This document shows positions 10,101 to 20,266 of a stretch of DNA of 46,085 bases, piece after piece. The stretch's first letter is position 1. Every line of letters begins with the position of its first letter. A program made the position numbers and the translations under genes. Below the pieces are notes generated by a model, which had not been told where the DNA came from, did no database searches, and saw only the letters and a list, made by a program, of their open reading frames with translations. This stretch comes from an uncultured bacterium (GTDB lineage: Bacteria; Myxococcota_A; UBA9042; PHBI01), in contig CALHXW010000099.1 of assembly GCA_938040325.1 (NCBI GenBank), forward strand, positions 1 to 46,085, given 5' to 3'.

Positions 10101-11945
10101 CTACTCGGCAGCTGCCGGAGCGGGCGTCACGCCTGCCGTGACGGGCAGCTGACCACCCTGCTCTTGGTAGGTGTTGCGCTCTTGCTTGAGCAGCTCGTTC
10201 CACTCATCCGACAGCTCCAAGTCGCCGTCAGCGATCTTCTGTGCCTTGAGCTCCTTGTACCAGGAGCGGTAGAGGCGGTACTGCATCGCGCGGCTCAGGC
10301 TGCCTTTGCTCTTGGCCGCGTCCTCTTCCGTCTGGGCGACGAACTCTTCACGACCGTTGAAGCGTGCCACGTAGGCTTTGTCGCCGGGCTCGGGCTTGAA
10401 GAGCCCATCGATGAACGGAGCCTCGGCGGACGCCGCGAAGGCCTTGAACGCGAGGTCGGGGGACTTGCCAATACCGCCGATGAAGCGGAGGCCGTCGGTT
10501 CGCGAGAAGGGCAGGGAGGTCGAGACCTTCAGGCCTTTGCCTTCGGCGGTCACGCCATACTTGGCGTTGACCTGCTTGGCGATGTCGGCGAGCGAGGAGG
10601 CGGGTGCCGCCTTAGCCGCTGCGAGCACAGCGTCGGCGAGGCCATCTTTGAACGCGCCGACTTTCTCGTCGCGGAGCATGTCGCGAGCGACACCCATCTG
10701 GACCTTGCCCATGGGCGCGACGACCTCTGCGGTCTTGGAGTCGACTCGGAGGATCCAGAAGCCGTCGTCAACTTCGACCACGCCCGACACGTAGCCGGTG
10801 TCTTTGCCGGTCAGGTCCGTCGCGACGCCGGGTCCGAAGGGTGCGCGACGCAGCTCGGTCAGCGAGCGTTGGCCGGCGATGGCGCCGCCGTTGGCCTTCG
10901 ATGCGTCTGCGCTGTGGGTCTTGGCGAGTGCGGCGAAGACCTCAACCGGCTTCGCGCCCTCTGCCTTGAGGCCCTCGGTGAGCGCGGTGAGCACCTCGCC
11001 GGCGGTCTTCTTGACCGCAGCGCGCTCGGCACGGAGGCCCTCCTTCTGCTCGTCGGTTGCGTCGTTGTCGATGGTCGACTGCGGGACCGCGGCGAACTTG
11101 ATGCCGCGGACGCCGAACTTGGCCGGGGTCGTGAACTCGCGCGCCTTGTTCTCGTCGTAGTAGGTCTGGACCTTGGCCTGATTGGCCTGGAGCCAGGTCG
11201 TGACCTCTTCGTCGGTCACCGGCGCGAGGTCGCGCGCCGAGAGCTTCGAGATCTCGATGTAGTCGACTTTGATCTTGTCGTTGTTGAGGCGGTAGTCGGC
11301 CGCGACGTCCGCGTCGGTGGCCTCGACGCCGCCGACGAGCAGCTTGATCACGCGCTCGCGGAGCAGCTCATCTTTGACGAAGCGCTCGAACGCCGACGGG
11401 GTCGCGCCGAGGTTGCCGATCCAGCGCTCGAAGCTGCCTGCATCGAACTCACCCGTCTTCTCGTCGACCCAGTTGGAGGTCAGCAGCCCGAGGCGCGTGC
11501 TCATCTCGGTGTCCGAGATCTCCATGCCCAGGGAGCGAGCGTAGTTCGAGACCAGCGTCGTCTCGACGAGGTCCTCAAGGAACTTCTCGCGGGCGATGGG
11601 GCTGATCTCATCGGGGGCCGGTCCGAAGTTGGTGTAGCGACCGGTGAGGCCAAGTCGCGGGTAACGGAACGTCATGTACTGCTGCAGGCGGCTGATGGCG
11701 TTCGACGACTTGTTGCGTGGGCTCGGCGGCGAGATGCTGAGCTCCTCGACCATGCCGAGGGTGCCGGCTTGGACCGTCGTGCCGTCGACATCGGCAAGCT
11801 CTGTCGCGCCGTTAGCGCCTTGTTGCCCACCACACGCCTGGTCCGGCGTGATGGCGCCGAACGTGAATGCGAACACAATGATGATGATCGCGAACATGAG
11901 GTAGATAAGGAATGAACGAGAGTTATCTCGCAGCAGGTCGAGCAT
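10101..11945 (-). CDS. ppiD: SurA/PpiD-type peptidyl-prolyl isomerase, membrane anchored
   Basis: A periplasmic folding factor of about 614 residues, near E. coli PpiD (623). The start at 11945 (MLDLLRDNSRSFLIYLMF) is typical for PpiD and has GAGGCG upstream; an 11-residue longer form is possible. A single N-terminal membrane helix (FLIYLMFAIIIIVFAFTFG, about 12-30) anchors it with the rest in the periplasm. The SurA_N-like chaperone part follows (about 45-290). The middle segment VFAALAKTHSADASKANGG and the following DTGYVSGVVEVDDGFWILRV resemble a parvulin domain, rather diverged. It ends in an Ala/Pro tail. Divergent from mreB, with about 260 bp between the two starts. Confidence 0.85.
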   Translation of the reverse strand: MLDLLRDNSRSFLIYLMFAIIIIVFAFTFGAITPDQACGGQQGANGATELADVDGTTVQAGTLGMVEELSISPPSPRNKSSNAISRLQQYMTFRYPRLGLTGRYTNFGPAPDEISPIAREKFLEDLVETTLVSNYARSLGMEISDTEMSTRLGLLTSNWVDEKTGEFDAGSFERWIGNLGATPSAFERFVKDELLRERVIKLLVGGVEATDADVAADYRLNNDKIKVDYIEISKLSARDLAPVTDEEVTTWLQANQAKVQTYYDENKAREFTTPAKFGVRGIKFAAVPQSTIDNDATDEQKEGLRAERAAVKKTAGEVLTALTEGLKAEGAKPVEVFAALAKTHSADASKANGGAIAGQRSLTELRRAPFGPGVATDLTGKDTGYVSGVVEVDDGFWILRVDSKTAEVVAPMGKVQMGVARDMLRDEKVGAFKDGLADAVLAAAKAAPASSLADIAKQVNAKYGVTAEGKGLKVSTSLPFSRTDGLRFIGGIGKSPDLAFKAFAASAEAPFIDGLFKPEPGDKAYVARFNGREEFVAQTEEDAAKSKGSLSRAMQYRLYRSWYKELKAQKIADGDLELSDEWNELLKQERNTYQEQGGQLPVTAGVTPAPAAAE

Positions 11946-12133
11946 GGCGCGCGCCTCGGAGCTGGGTACGGCTGACAAGTTGGGTCAGCTAGGTTGTTGG
12001 TGCGAAGCAAGCGCCGCCCGCGTCCGAGCGCACGCCTTCGCGAGCGCGTCTCCTATCCCACGCGCCGGGAAGGGTCAACCGAAACGCGCTCGGTCGAGCC
12101 GTAGACGCGCTGCTTGGCGGCCAAAGTGGTTAA

Positions 12134-13240
<1,107 letters not shown>

Positions 13241-13248
13241 GCTGAACG

Positions 13249-14136
13249 ATGGGCGACTTTCTCGCGCGCCATCGGAGCGCCCTGTTCGCGTTCCTCGCCC
13301 TCGTGGTGCCGCTCTTTCTGCTCTACGTTCACGGGCGTTCGCCGCGCAAGACGACTGTCTTTGAGGTCGTCCTGATGGACGTCACCGGGCCTGTCCAAGG
13401 CGCAGCCGGCAAGGTGCTGCGCGGAATCAACGACCTCTGGGAAGGCTACATCGCACTCGTCGACCTCGCCGAGGACAACGAAAAGCTGCGGGGCGAGATC
13501 GAGACCCTCGAAGCGCGTGCGAACCGAGTCGAGCAGGTCGAGCTTGAGAATGCGAAGCTGCGTCAGATGCTCAACTTCGTGAAGAAGCGCCGCGAGCTCG
13601 TCACGGCGGGCGCGCATGTCATCGGAAAAGACGTCTCGTCCTACACCCGTGTGGTCCGTATCGCGCTCGACATCGGTGGTGACCACGGCATCACCGAGGG
13701 CATGCCCGTGATCAACAGTCACGGCCTGGTCGGACGTATCCATCGCATCTCCGGGTCGTTCGCCGAGGTCTTGCTCGTCGTGGACGCGCGCTCCACCGTC
13801 AGCGTTGTCGTTCGCGACAAGGGCGTGACCGGCACGCTTGAGGGAACAAACTCGCCGTATAGCTACACCGCACGCATGCTCTACCTCCACCGAGCAAACC
13901 CGCTGGTTGAAGGGGACGTCCTGGTCACGTCCGGCCACGACAAGGTCTTCCCGCCAGGGATCACGGTCGGCACGATCAAGTCTCTGCAGGAGCGGCAGCG
14001 CGACGTTGAGTACGAGCTTGAGGTACGGCCATCGGTCAACTTCTCGGTGCTCGATACCGTCTACGTGGTCATCGATGTGCTCGATGAGCCGGCGCCGCCT
14101 CTCAAAGACACGACAGCCGCGGGGGGCGCTCGATGA
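13249..14136 (+). CDS. mreC: Rod-shape determining protein MreC
   Basis: A bitopic membrane protein linking MreB to periplasmic PBP2, 295 residues. The N-terminal helix LFAFLALVVPLFLLYV (about 11-26) is followed by a coiled coil (about 65-110: EDNEKLRGEIETLEARANRV). The beta-rich MreC domain comes next, with VIGKDVSSYTRVVRI, HGLVGRIHRISG and GDVLVTSGHDKVFPPGI, which are family hallmarks. mreB ends 8 bp upstream, and its 3' end overlaps mreD by 4 bp (ATGA), indicating translational coupling. Confidence 0.95.
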   Translation: MGDFLARHRSALFAFLALVVPLFLLYVHGRSPRKTTVFEVVLMDVTGPVQGAAGKVLRGINDLWEGYIALVDLAEDNEKLRGEIETLEARANRVEQVELENAKLRQMLNFVKKRRELVTAGAHVIGKDVSSYTRVVRIALDIGGDHGITEGMPVINSHGLVGRIHRISGSFAEVLLVVDARSTVSVVVRDKGVTGTLEGTNSPYSYTARMLYLHRANPLVEGDVLVTSGHDKVFPPGITVGTIKSLQERQRDVEYELEVRPSVNFSVLDTVYVVIDVLDEPAPPLKDTTAAGGAR

Positions 14137-14654
14137 GGGCTCTCGCGATCATCCTCGCTGGCTTCTTCTTGCTCGCGCTCGAGTCTCCGCTCCTGCACGA
14201 GCTCAACGTCCAGCAGTACGCTCCCGATATTGTGCTGGTGATGGCGATCTACATCGGGCTCACGTCGTCGTTCGGCGTTGGCCTGCTGCTCGCGGTCACC
14301 CTCGGACTGCTCAAGGACGGGTTTGCGTTCGGAACGCCCATCGGCATGTACGCAGAGATCACGGTGGTCGCGACCATGGTGGCCTATCGCCTGTCGAGAC
14401 GCTTGGTCGTGCGGGGACCGGTTGGAGCGATGCTCGTGTCGCTCGTGTTCTCCATCGGTGCTTCCCTGCTCGAGCTCGTGCTGAGCCTGGTGTTCGTGCG
14501 CAACTTTGGGAGCAACGGCGGCGGAGCTGGGCTGATCCTCGGCTCGATGATCCCTCAGGCCCTTGTCACTGCTCCCTTCGGTATTGTCGTGTTCTGGCTG
14601 CTCGATCGCCTCGATGCCCTCACGACGCGCAACAGCGACTCGGTCTTCATGTAG
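14133..14654 (+). CDS. mreD: Rod-shape determining protein MreD
   Basis: An integral membrane elongasome protein of 173 residues with about five hydrophobic segments. It begins ALAIILAGFFLLALESPLL, and P-D-I-V-L-V-M-A-I-Y-I-G matches the family's 'PDlllllvvyia'. GLLKDGFAFG is the conserved short motif near helix three. It overlaps mreC by 4 bp. Its position between mreC and mrdA supports the call. Confidence 0.9.
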   Translation: MRALAIILAGFFLLALESPLLHELNVQQYAPDIVLVMAIYIGLTSSFGVGLLLAVTLGLLKDGFAFGTPIGMYAEITVVATMVAYRLSRRLVVRGPVGAMLVSLVFSIGASLLELVLSLVFVRNFGSNGGGAGLILGSMIPQALVTAPFGIVVFWLLDRLDALTTRNSDSVFM

Positions 14655-14803
14655 GGCGGCCTGCTGGGCAGCTCGCCGAGACGTTCTCACCCTCATGCGC
14701 AGTCATTTTTGGTGCGCAGGTCGCGAATGCCGGATAGTGGGGGCGCGGAATACTCGCATGCGAAGGGTGGTTGGGTGTTCGGTCCGACACCGACAGAGGT
14801 CTA

Positions 14804-17014
14804 ATGGGCTTGGTGCCTGAGTCTGAATTGACGGTCGAGCGGAGTCGCTTCTCAGGGGCACTCACGGTCTTCACGCTGTTATTCGTGCTGTTGATGGGTC
14901 GGTTTTTCTACCTGCAGATCCTTCACGGCGATGAGTTTCGTGAGAAGGCCCGCGTCTCGTTCACCTACAAAGAGCGCGTGCCCGCACGTCGCGGCGTCAT
15001 TCGTGACCGCAACGGCAAGGTTGTCGCCGAGAACGCTCCGCGGTTCGCGCTCACGATCTTGCCCCATGCACTTGAGAAGGCCGACGTCCGCAAGAAGACC
15101 CTCGACAAGCTTGGGCAGCTCCTCGGTCTGACCGACCAAGAGCGCGAGGAGATCGAGACCACAATCGCCGACAAGCTCAAAGCGAGTCAGGGTTGGCAGC
15201 CATTCGTCGTGCGCAACGAGCTCGTCAGCGAGATGTGCCCCTACGACGGCGAGAAGCTCGACCTGCTCGCTGGCCACGACAACCACCGTCACAAGCACAA
15301 GAAGAAGCGGAGTGATGCCGGCCATCTCTTCTGTGGAACGTGCGGCCTGACCCATGTGGGTCTCGACAAGTCCGCGACCCGTTGTCCACACGACCGCGGG
15401 CGCCTCACCTGGCAGAGCAGCGAGAAGCACCACGCGAGCTGCTCGAAGTGTCGGCGAAGCTACGTGACGTCACCGGTCTGTCCCCACGACGGAGCGCTGC
15501 TGAGCTCGATCAGCCACAACCTGAGCTGCAGCGTCTGCAAGCGACACTTCTCCAACGAAGTCGCGGTCATCAAAGCTCACAAGCACGAGCTGCCGGGCGT
15601 CGACATCAAGACGACGTTCCTGCGTCGGTACCCGAGCCGCTACCTCGCCGCGCATGTCACCGGCTACATGAACCTCGTCAACGTCAAAGACCGAGAGCGC
15701 GCGAAGGGGATCTATGGTCTCCGTGACCGCATTGGACGAGCAGGCGTTGAGGCGGCGCTTGAGCCCGTTCTGCGCGGCAAGCCCGGCGAGGCCGAGTTCT
15801 TCAAGGGCACCGGGCAGGATGTCCTGGGCGGCTTCTCGTCTTCAGACCCTGGCCATGACGTCTGGCTGACCATCGACAGCAAGCTTCAGAACGAGGTGAG
15901 GCAGGCCATTCGCTACTTCCGGTCGGCCGCAGCGGTCGTGCTCGATCCGCGGACCGGCGAGATCCTCGCCTCCTATTCGACCCCAGGCTACGACCCGAAC
16001 GCGTGGTCTCGACGGCTCTCGAAAGAGCGCTGGGAGCGGATCAAGGCCAACCCCTACTACCCGATGGTCAACAAGGCCCTGACCAGCTACGCGCCGGGCT
16101 CGGTCTACAAGATCGTCACGGCGCTCGCGATCCTCAACGAGGGGATCTGGCCACCAGAGACCACCATCAACTGCCCAGGCCGCTACCACTACGGTGGTCG
16201 CGACTTTCGCTGTCACAACCGGCGTGGACACGGCGACATGGATCTCGTGGATGCGCTCAAGTACTCGTGCGACGTCTACTTCTACCGAGCTGGCGAGGAG
16301 CTGGGCATGGATCGGCTCGCCGAGTATGGCCACGCATACGGCTACGGTGAGCCAACCGGCATCGAGGTGCGCGAAGACAAGGGGCGCGTGCCTACGAAGA
16401 AGTGGCACAACGACCACACCCGCCTAGGCTTTCGACCTGGTCTGACGCTCTCAACCGCCATCGGGCAGGGCGCACTGACGGCAAGCCCGCTGCAGGTCGC
16501 GCGTAGCTTTGCGGCGCTGGCCAACGGCGGCAAGGTGCTTGAGTCCAGGCTCATCAAGCAGTTTACCGACGAGCAGGGAGAGGTGGTGCAGCGCTTCTTG
16601 CCGATCGAGGTGGGGAAGCTGCCCGGGACGCCTGAGCAGCTCGCTCTCATCCGCGAGGGGCTTGTGCGAGTCGTCAACGACCGCGACGGTACCGGACGAC
16701 GTGTGGCCCTCGACATGATGGTCGTAGCCGGCAAGACCGGCACGGCGGAGGCCGCGCAGTCGCGACCTGGCGCGGAGGAAGACCTCAAGCGCTGGCTGCT
16801 TGAAGACCATGCCTGGTTCGCCGGGTATGCACCCGCAGACGATCCACAGGTTGTCGTCGTCGCGTTTCTTGAGCACGGTGGCTCAGGCGGCAAGAACGCT
16901 GGCCCCGTGGTCAAGCGGATCCTCGAGTCCTGGGTGCGCCTTGGTTTCTACCGAGGCTCGCCGCCGCCACCGGATCCGACGCCCACCCGCCCAGCGCGGA
17001 GGCGCGGACGATGA
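14804..17014 (+). CDS. mrdA: Peptidoglycan transpeptidase PBP2 with an inserted Cys-rich zinc-ribbon-like domain
   Basis: The class B penicillin-binding protein of the elongasome, which crosslinks peptidoglycan with RodA. The start at 14804 has AGAGG upstream; TTG at 14771 would add 11 residues. A membrane helix (about 25-45) is followed by the dimerisation head (YKERVPARRGVIRDRNGKVV). The transpeptidase domain shows SVYK (active Ser about 433), SCD (about 488) and KTGTA (Lys about 644). Length is 736, roughly 100 more than usual. The excess is at residues 145-255, where three CPxD elements (CPYDG, CPHDR, CPHDG) alternate with three CxxC pairs (CGTC, CSKC, CSVC), plus a His/Lys-rich stretch HRHKHKKK. 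The nine Cys and nearby His suggest zinc ribbons. The normal head sequence resumes at KAHKHELPGVDIKTTFLRRYP. This domain faces the periplasm, an unusual place for such ribbons. Confidence 0.95.
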   Translation: MGLVPESELTVERSRFSGALTVFTLLFVLLMGRFFYLQILHGDEFREKARVSFTYKERVPARRGVIRDRNGKVVAENAPRFALTILPHALEKADVRKKTLDKLGQLLGLTDQEREEIETTIADKLKASQGWQPFVVRNELVSEMCPYDGEKLDLLAGHDNHRHKHKKKRSDAGHLFCGTCGLTHVGLDKSATRCPHDRGRLTWQSSEKHHASCSKCRRSYVTSPVCPHDGALLSSISHNLSCSVCKRHFSNEVAVIKAHKHELPGVDIKTTFLRRYPSRYLAAHVTGYMNLVNVKDRERAKGIYGLRDRIGRAGVEAALEPVLRGKPGEAEFFKGTGQDVLGGFSSSDPGHDVWLTIDSKLQNEVRQAIRYFRSAAAVVLDPRTGEILASYSTPGYDPNAWSRRLSKERWERIKANPYYPMVNKALTSYAPGSVYKIVTALAILNEGIWPPETTINCPGRYHYGGRDFRCHNRRGHGDMDLVDALKYSCDVYFYRAGEELGMDRLAEYGHAYGYGEPTGIEVREDKGRVPTKKWHNDHTRLGFRPGLTLSTAIGQGALTASPLQVARSFAALANGGKVLESRLIKQFTDEQGEVVQRFLPIEVGKLPGTPEQLALIREGLVRVVNDRDGTGRRVALDMMVVAGKTGTAEAAQSRPGAEEDLKRWLLEDHAWFAGYAPADDPQVVVVAFLEHGGSGGKNAGPVVKRILESWVRLGFYRGSPPPPDPTPTRPARRRGR

Positions 17015-18162
17015 AAGGTACCGCAGCCCTCGGCGATCGGGTCAACATCCTGGCCTTCTTCGTCGTGCTCACGCTCGCCGCGGCGAGTCTCATCTTTCAG
17101 ACCAACGCTGAGCACTACGCAGGCGGCGACTTCCGCGAGCGGCAGACCATCTGGGTCGTCGTCGGCGGCTGCTTGTTCTTCTTTGCAGCCGTTGTCGACC
17201 TGCGACTCGTCGAGCGTGCCAGCTACGCGGTCTTTGGGATCTGTCTCATCTTGCTGATACTGACCGCGACCATTGGTACCGAAGTCAACCACTCAAAGCG
17301 CTGGATCGATCTCGGCTTTTTCAACATTCAGGCGTCGGAGTTTACCAAGCTCGCAGTGGTGTTAGGACTTGCCCGCTTTCTCCACACAAACAAGGAGCGC
17401 ACACCCGGCGGCGACGATGGCCACGTCGGCCGCTACGAGCTCAAAGACCTGGTGAAGCCGCTGGCGGTCTTTGGCGCACCCTTGCCGCTGATTCTGTTTC
17501 AACCTGACCTCGGGACCACGCTGCTGATCGTGTTTGTGATCCTGACGATGCTCATTATGGAAGGCATGCGCCGCCGCTCGATCATGATCGCCGTGGCGAT
17601 CTTTATGGTCGTGATTCCGGTTGCTTGGAAGAGCGGACTCATCCGCGACTACCAGAAGAACCGGGTCCGCCTGCTCGTGAACATGGACTGGGAGAAGGTC
17701 GATGACGCGACGGGCGTGGTCCACAAGAAGCGAACGACACAGGGCGAGCAGGCCAAGTGGGCAGTGTCGAGCGGTGGGCTGGTCGGCGCTGGACTACAGG
17801 GGGCATCGAAGCCGCGGCTGCGCGTGCTTCCCGAGATTCACACCGACTTTATCGCGGCGATGGTCGCAGAGGAGGTGGGTTTCGTTGGCTTCACAGCGAT
17901 CCTCCTTCTATTCTGGCTCATCGTGATGTGGGCGCTTCGTTCTGCCCAAGACTCTCGAACTCGCTACTGCAGGCTTATATGTATCGGAATCGGCGCCATG
18001 ATCGGCTGGCAGGTGTTCATCAACGTCGGGATGGTGACGGGACTGCTCCCCGTCGTCGGGCTGCCGCTTCCGTTTCTCAGCTACGGCGGCAGCGCCATGC
18101 TGACGATGTTGGCGGCGCTGGGCCTTGTGTTCAACGTCGCGTTGCGCCGAGGTCGCCTCTAA
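17011..18162 (+). CDS. rodA: Peptidoglycan glycosyltransferase RodA (SEDS family)
   Basis: Polymerises lipid II into glycan strands together with PBP2. It has 383 residues and about ten membrane helices. Signatures are SKRWID-like HSKRWIDLGFFNIQASEF, LGLARFLH, FQPDLGTTLL (the catalytic Asp region), and the C-terminal GLPLPFLSYGGSAML, the SEDS family signature. It overlaps mrdA by 4 bp (ATGA), so the two partners are translationally coupled. It completes the elongasome operon. Confidence 0.96.
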   Translation: MKGTAALGDRVNILAFFVVLTLAAASLIFQTNAEHYAGGDFRERQTIWVVVGGCLFFFAAVVDLRLVERASYAVFGICLILLILTATIGTEVNHSKRWIDLGFFNIQASEFTKLAVVLGLARFLHTNKERTPGGDDGHVGRYELKDLVKPLAVFGAPLPLILFQPDLGTTLLIVFVILTMLIMEGMRRRSIMIAVAIFMVVIPVAWKSGLIRDYQKNRVRLLVNMDWEKVDDATGVVHKKRTTQGEQAKWAVSSGGLVGAGLQGASKPRLRVLPEIHTDFIAAMVAEEVGFVGFTAILLLFWLIVMWALRSAQDSRTRYCRLICIGIGAMIGWQVFINVGMVTGLLPVVGLPLPFLSYGGSAMLTMLAALGLVFNVALRRGRL

Positions 18163-18233
18163 CGGCGCTCGGGGAAAGGCGGGTTTTCACAGCGCGCCGT
18201 GCGGCGCGTGTTGTTGGCCGCTGGGTCGCGTCG

Positions 18234-18992
18234 GTGGCTGTAGGGCTGTCGATGATGGCTGCACCGGGGTGTGACACAGGGCTTGGGGACCTGGCTCAGT
18301 TCATTGGCAGTCCCTTTGGCAGCGCCAGCGGGAGCGTCAACGACCTCAGTGACGAAGACATGAGCCTGCTCATGCAGGATCTGATGCTCAGGTTTCGGAC
18401 CTACCTAACGCTCCGCACAGCGATCGACTTCGCCGACCTCGCGCCTGAGGCCTGCATGACCGAGTCACGCTCGTTCACCAACGGCTTTGAGTTTCGTGCC
18501 GATATCAACTGCATGTACGGCGACGAGGTCTCGCCGGCGAATGGCTTCGTGTTTGTGCGTCAGGAGCAGGTCGCTAGCGACCCGGTCCAGGTCCTCGATG
18601 TCGACGTGACCTACGAGGGGGTCGAGCTCGGTGACCTGAGGGTCGACGGGACCGAGATGATCCGTGAGACACTCAGTGATGATGGGGCGTCGGTTCGGAC
18701 GATCGACCTGATCCAAGACGGGATTGAGCTCGACTACGAGTTCCGAGCGGGCACCCTCGATGCAGACACGGTCGTGTTCGACTACGAGATCGACTTCGGC
18801 GGCAGCAGCTACACCGCACGAGTCACGAACCCAAGCTCACCCGGCGCCTTTGTGGACGTCATCATCACGGGCTTTGACGGGCTCCTGCAGTGTCAGGTGC
18901 GAAACAGCGCCTGGGAGCCTGGTGACTACGCGCGCGGCACGTGCGACACCGGCTTGGTCTTCGGTCTCCCCGACGTTGTGCCGCCCGAATAG
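18234..18992 (+). CDS. Putative lipoprotein, unknown function, start uncertain
   Basis: An open frame beginning inside rodA continues past its stop. Codon use and protein character change after 18183: ARRAARVVGRWVASVAVG, then LSMMAAPGCDTGLG, which looks like a basic n-region, hydrophobic core and lipobox-like Cys. However, no in-frame ATG, GTG or TTG precedes a full-length leader. The only in-frame starts are GTG 18234 and ATG 18252/18255, giving very short leaders. Either a rare start codon is used (AAAGGCGGG near 18176 could be a ribosome site) or there is a frame error. The mature part of about 240 residues is acidic and beta-like (VLDVDVTYEGVELGDLRVDG; VVFDYEIDFGGSSYTARV), with a few Cys. 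No family recognised. It lies 71 bp after rodA and may belong to that transcript. Confidence 0.55.
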   Translation: MAVGLSMMAAPGCDTGLGDLAQFIGSPFGSASGSVNDLSDEDMSLLMQDLMLRFRTYLTLRTAIDFADLAPEACMTESRSFTNGFEFRADINCMYGDEVSPANGFVFVRQEQVASDPVQVLDVDVTYEGVELGDLRVDGTEMIRETLSDDGASVRTIDLIQDGIELDYEFRAGTLDADTVVFDYEIDFGGSSYTARVTNPSSPGAFVDVIITGFDGLLQCQVRNSAWEPGDYARGTCDTGLVFGLPDVVPPE

Positions 18993-19003
18993 TCCAGCCC
19001 CCG

Positions 19004-19032
19004 TTGACTCTGTCTCATGCCGGTCCTACACA
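19004..19032 (+). promoter_or_regulatory. trxA promoter (sigma70-type)
   Basis: TTGACT (19004-19009), a 17-bp spacer and TACACA (19027-19032) lie 36 bp before the trxA start. The -35 box is the same as that of groESL. Confidence 0.6.
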
Positions 19033-19067
19033 TTGGTCCCCCGTGACTCGCACCAAGGAGACAGAGC

Positions 19068-19412
19068 ATGGCTGGAGCTAACGTCATCGAGATCACCGAC
19101 GCCAACTTCGAAGCCGAGGTCCTCAAGAGCGACGTTCCCGTCGTCGTGGACTTCTGGGCAGTCTGGTGTGGCCCCTGCCGCGCGATTGCGCCGATCATCG
19201 ACCAGCTGGCCGACGACTACAACGGGCGCGTCAAGGTCGGTAAGCTCAACGTCGACCAGAACCAAAAAACGGCGATGGCGCTCGGCATTAGCTCGATTCC
19301 TGCTGTGTTCGTGTTCAAGGGCGGCGAAGTCGTCGACCGCAAGATCGGCGCCGGTCCGAAGTCTGCGTTTGCGGGGCTCATCGACCGCCACGTCGACGAA
19401 GCCGTCGCGTAG
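19068..19412 (+). CDS. trxA: Thioredoxin
   Basis: A cytoplasmic thiol-disulfide reductant of 114 residues. The active site is WCGPC (Trp33, Cys34, Cys37) in VDFWAVWCGPCRAIAPII, and the cis-proline loop SSIPAVFVFKGGEVVDR is intact. There is no signal peptide, so it is the general thioredoxin and not a Dsb or ResA type, despite the neighbouring CcsA-like gene. AAGGAGACAGAGC precedes the ATG. It has its own promoter. Confidence 0.95.
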   Translation: MAGANVIEITDANFEAEVLKSDVPVVVDFWAVWCGPCRAIAPIIDQLADDYNGRVKVGKLNVDQNQKTAMALGISSIPAVFVFKGGEVVDRKIGAGPKSAFAGLIDRHVDEAVA

Positions 19413-19421
19413 CCATCGTTA

Positions 19422-19449
19422 AGCTCACGCGACGAACGTTGCGTGGGCT
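19422..19449 (+). other. Hairpin between trxA and the CcsA-like gene
   Basis: AGCTCACGC (19422-19430) pairs with GCGTGGGCT (19441-19449), one G-T pair included, around a ten-base loop. There is no T-run, so it may attenuate or protect the trxA message and is not a classical terminator. Confidence 0.4.
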
Positions 19450-19473
19450 CGACAGCATCGCTATAGCGAGCAC

Positions 19474-20256
19474 GTGCTCCCGACTCTCCTGCTGAGCGCG
19501 GCGATCGCGCTGCTCGCAAGCTCGTGCCTCTACTTGGCGCGCATCGTGCGATACCAGACCGAGCCGTCCTTGTCGGCACGCTGGGCTCACGGCGTCGGTG
19601 CGGCCCTAGCGACGGCAGCCGCGATCGTCGGCATGCCGGGCGGCGAGACGTTCATCACGACGACACCGCTCGTCTTGCTCATTGTCGCCGTGGCTCTCGC
19701 ATGGCTGGCGCTGGTTCTGGAGGTTCGCGAGGCAACGCTCCTCGGAGCCGCCGCGATCACTCAGCTCGCCGCCGCCGCGGCGCTTGCGGTCTTCTTCAAG
19801 CTCCATGCTGGCACGACATCGTCCGGCGCGGGGGTGACGCTCGAGACGGTCACGGTCCTGCACATCAGCGCGACGATCCTGGGCTACCTCCTCTTTATTC
19901 CGCCCTATCACCTCAGCGTGCTCTATCTTGGCCAGTCCTACCGGCTCAAGACCAAGCAGCTCGCAAGCACGCGTCTACCTAGCCTGGTCTCGCTTGAGCG
20001 CACCTCCTGGTCGCTGCTCTACGCGGGGTTTCCGCTCTTCACGATCGGTATCCTGCTCGGCGCTGTCTGGCAGGAGAGCGACACCGCTCGAGTGGTCAAG
20101 CCGCAACAGATCCTGGCCGCCGTTGCGTGGTGCATCTACGCGTACACGATCTTTCGTCGCCTCCGGTCCGGCTGGGCCGGAAAGCGCGCTGCCGTGGCGC
20201 TGATGGCCGCGTTCGTGACGACGTCCTGCGCCGTCCTTCTCTACGTGATGCGATGA
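19474..20256 (+). CDS. CcsA/HemX-like cytochrome c assembly membrane protein
   Basis: A 260-residue integral membrane protein with about eight helices, from a GTG start. It resembles the CcsA/CcmC/HemX superfamily: HISATILGYLLFIPPYHLSVLYL (helix with conserved His), followed by WSLLYAGFPLFTIGILLGAVWQ, a recurring motif of the family. I do not see an intact tryptophan-rich heme-handling WWD motif, so HemX is more likely than a true CcsA. In several bacteria hemX sits directly before hemA and modulates glutamyl-tRNA reductase. The same order is present here, 10 bp upstream of hemA. Membrane topology good, exact role inferred. Confidence 0.75.
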   Translation: MLPTLLLSAAIALLASSCLYLARIVRYQTEPSLSARWAHGVGAALATAAAIVGMPGGETFITTTPLVLLIVAVALAWLALVLEVREATLLGAAAITQLAAAAALAVFFKLHAGTTSSGAGVTLETVTVLHISATILGYLLFIPPYHLSVLYLGQSYRLKTKQLASTRLPSLVSLERTSWSLLYAGFPLFTIGILLGAVWQESDTARVVKPQQILAAVAWCIYAYTIFRRLRSGWAGKRAAVALMAAFVTTSCAVLLYVMR

Positions 20257-20266
20257 GGAGGGCACT

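Noticed and set aside
10077-11915. 612-codon plus-strand open frame opposite ppiD
   Set aside because: It is the complement of a clear SurA/PpiD protein; its sequence is Leu/Arg/Gly-rich with no motif, as expected from GC-rich antisense reading.
19068-20256. trxA and the CcsA-like gene as a dedicated cytochrome c maturation pair
   Set aside because: The thioredoxin has no leader or anchor and its own promoter; the membrane protein fits HemX next to hemA better, and no other ccs genes are present.
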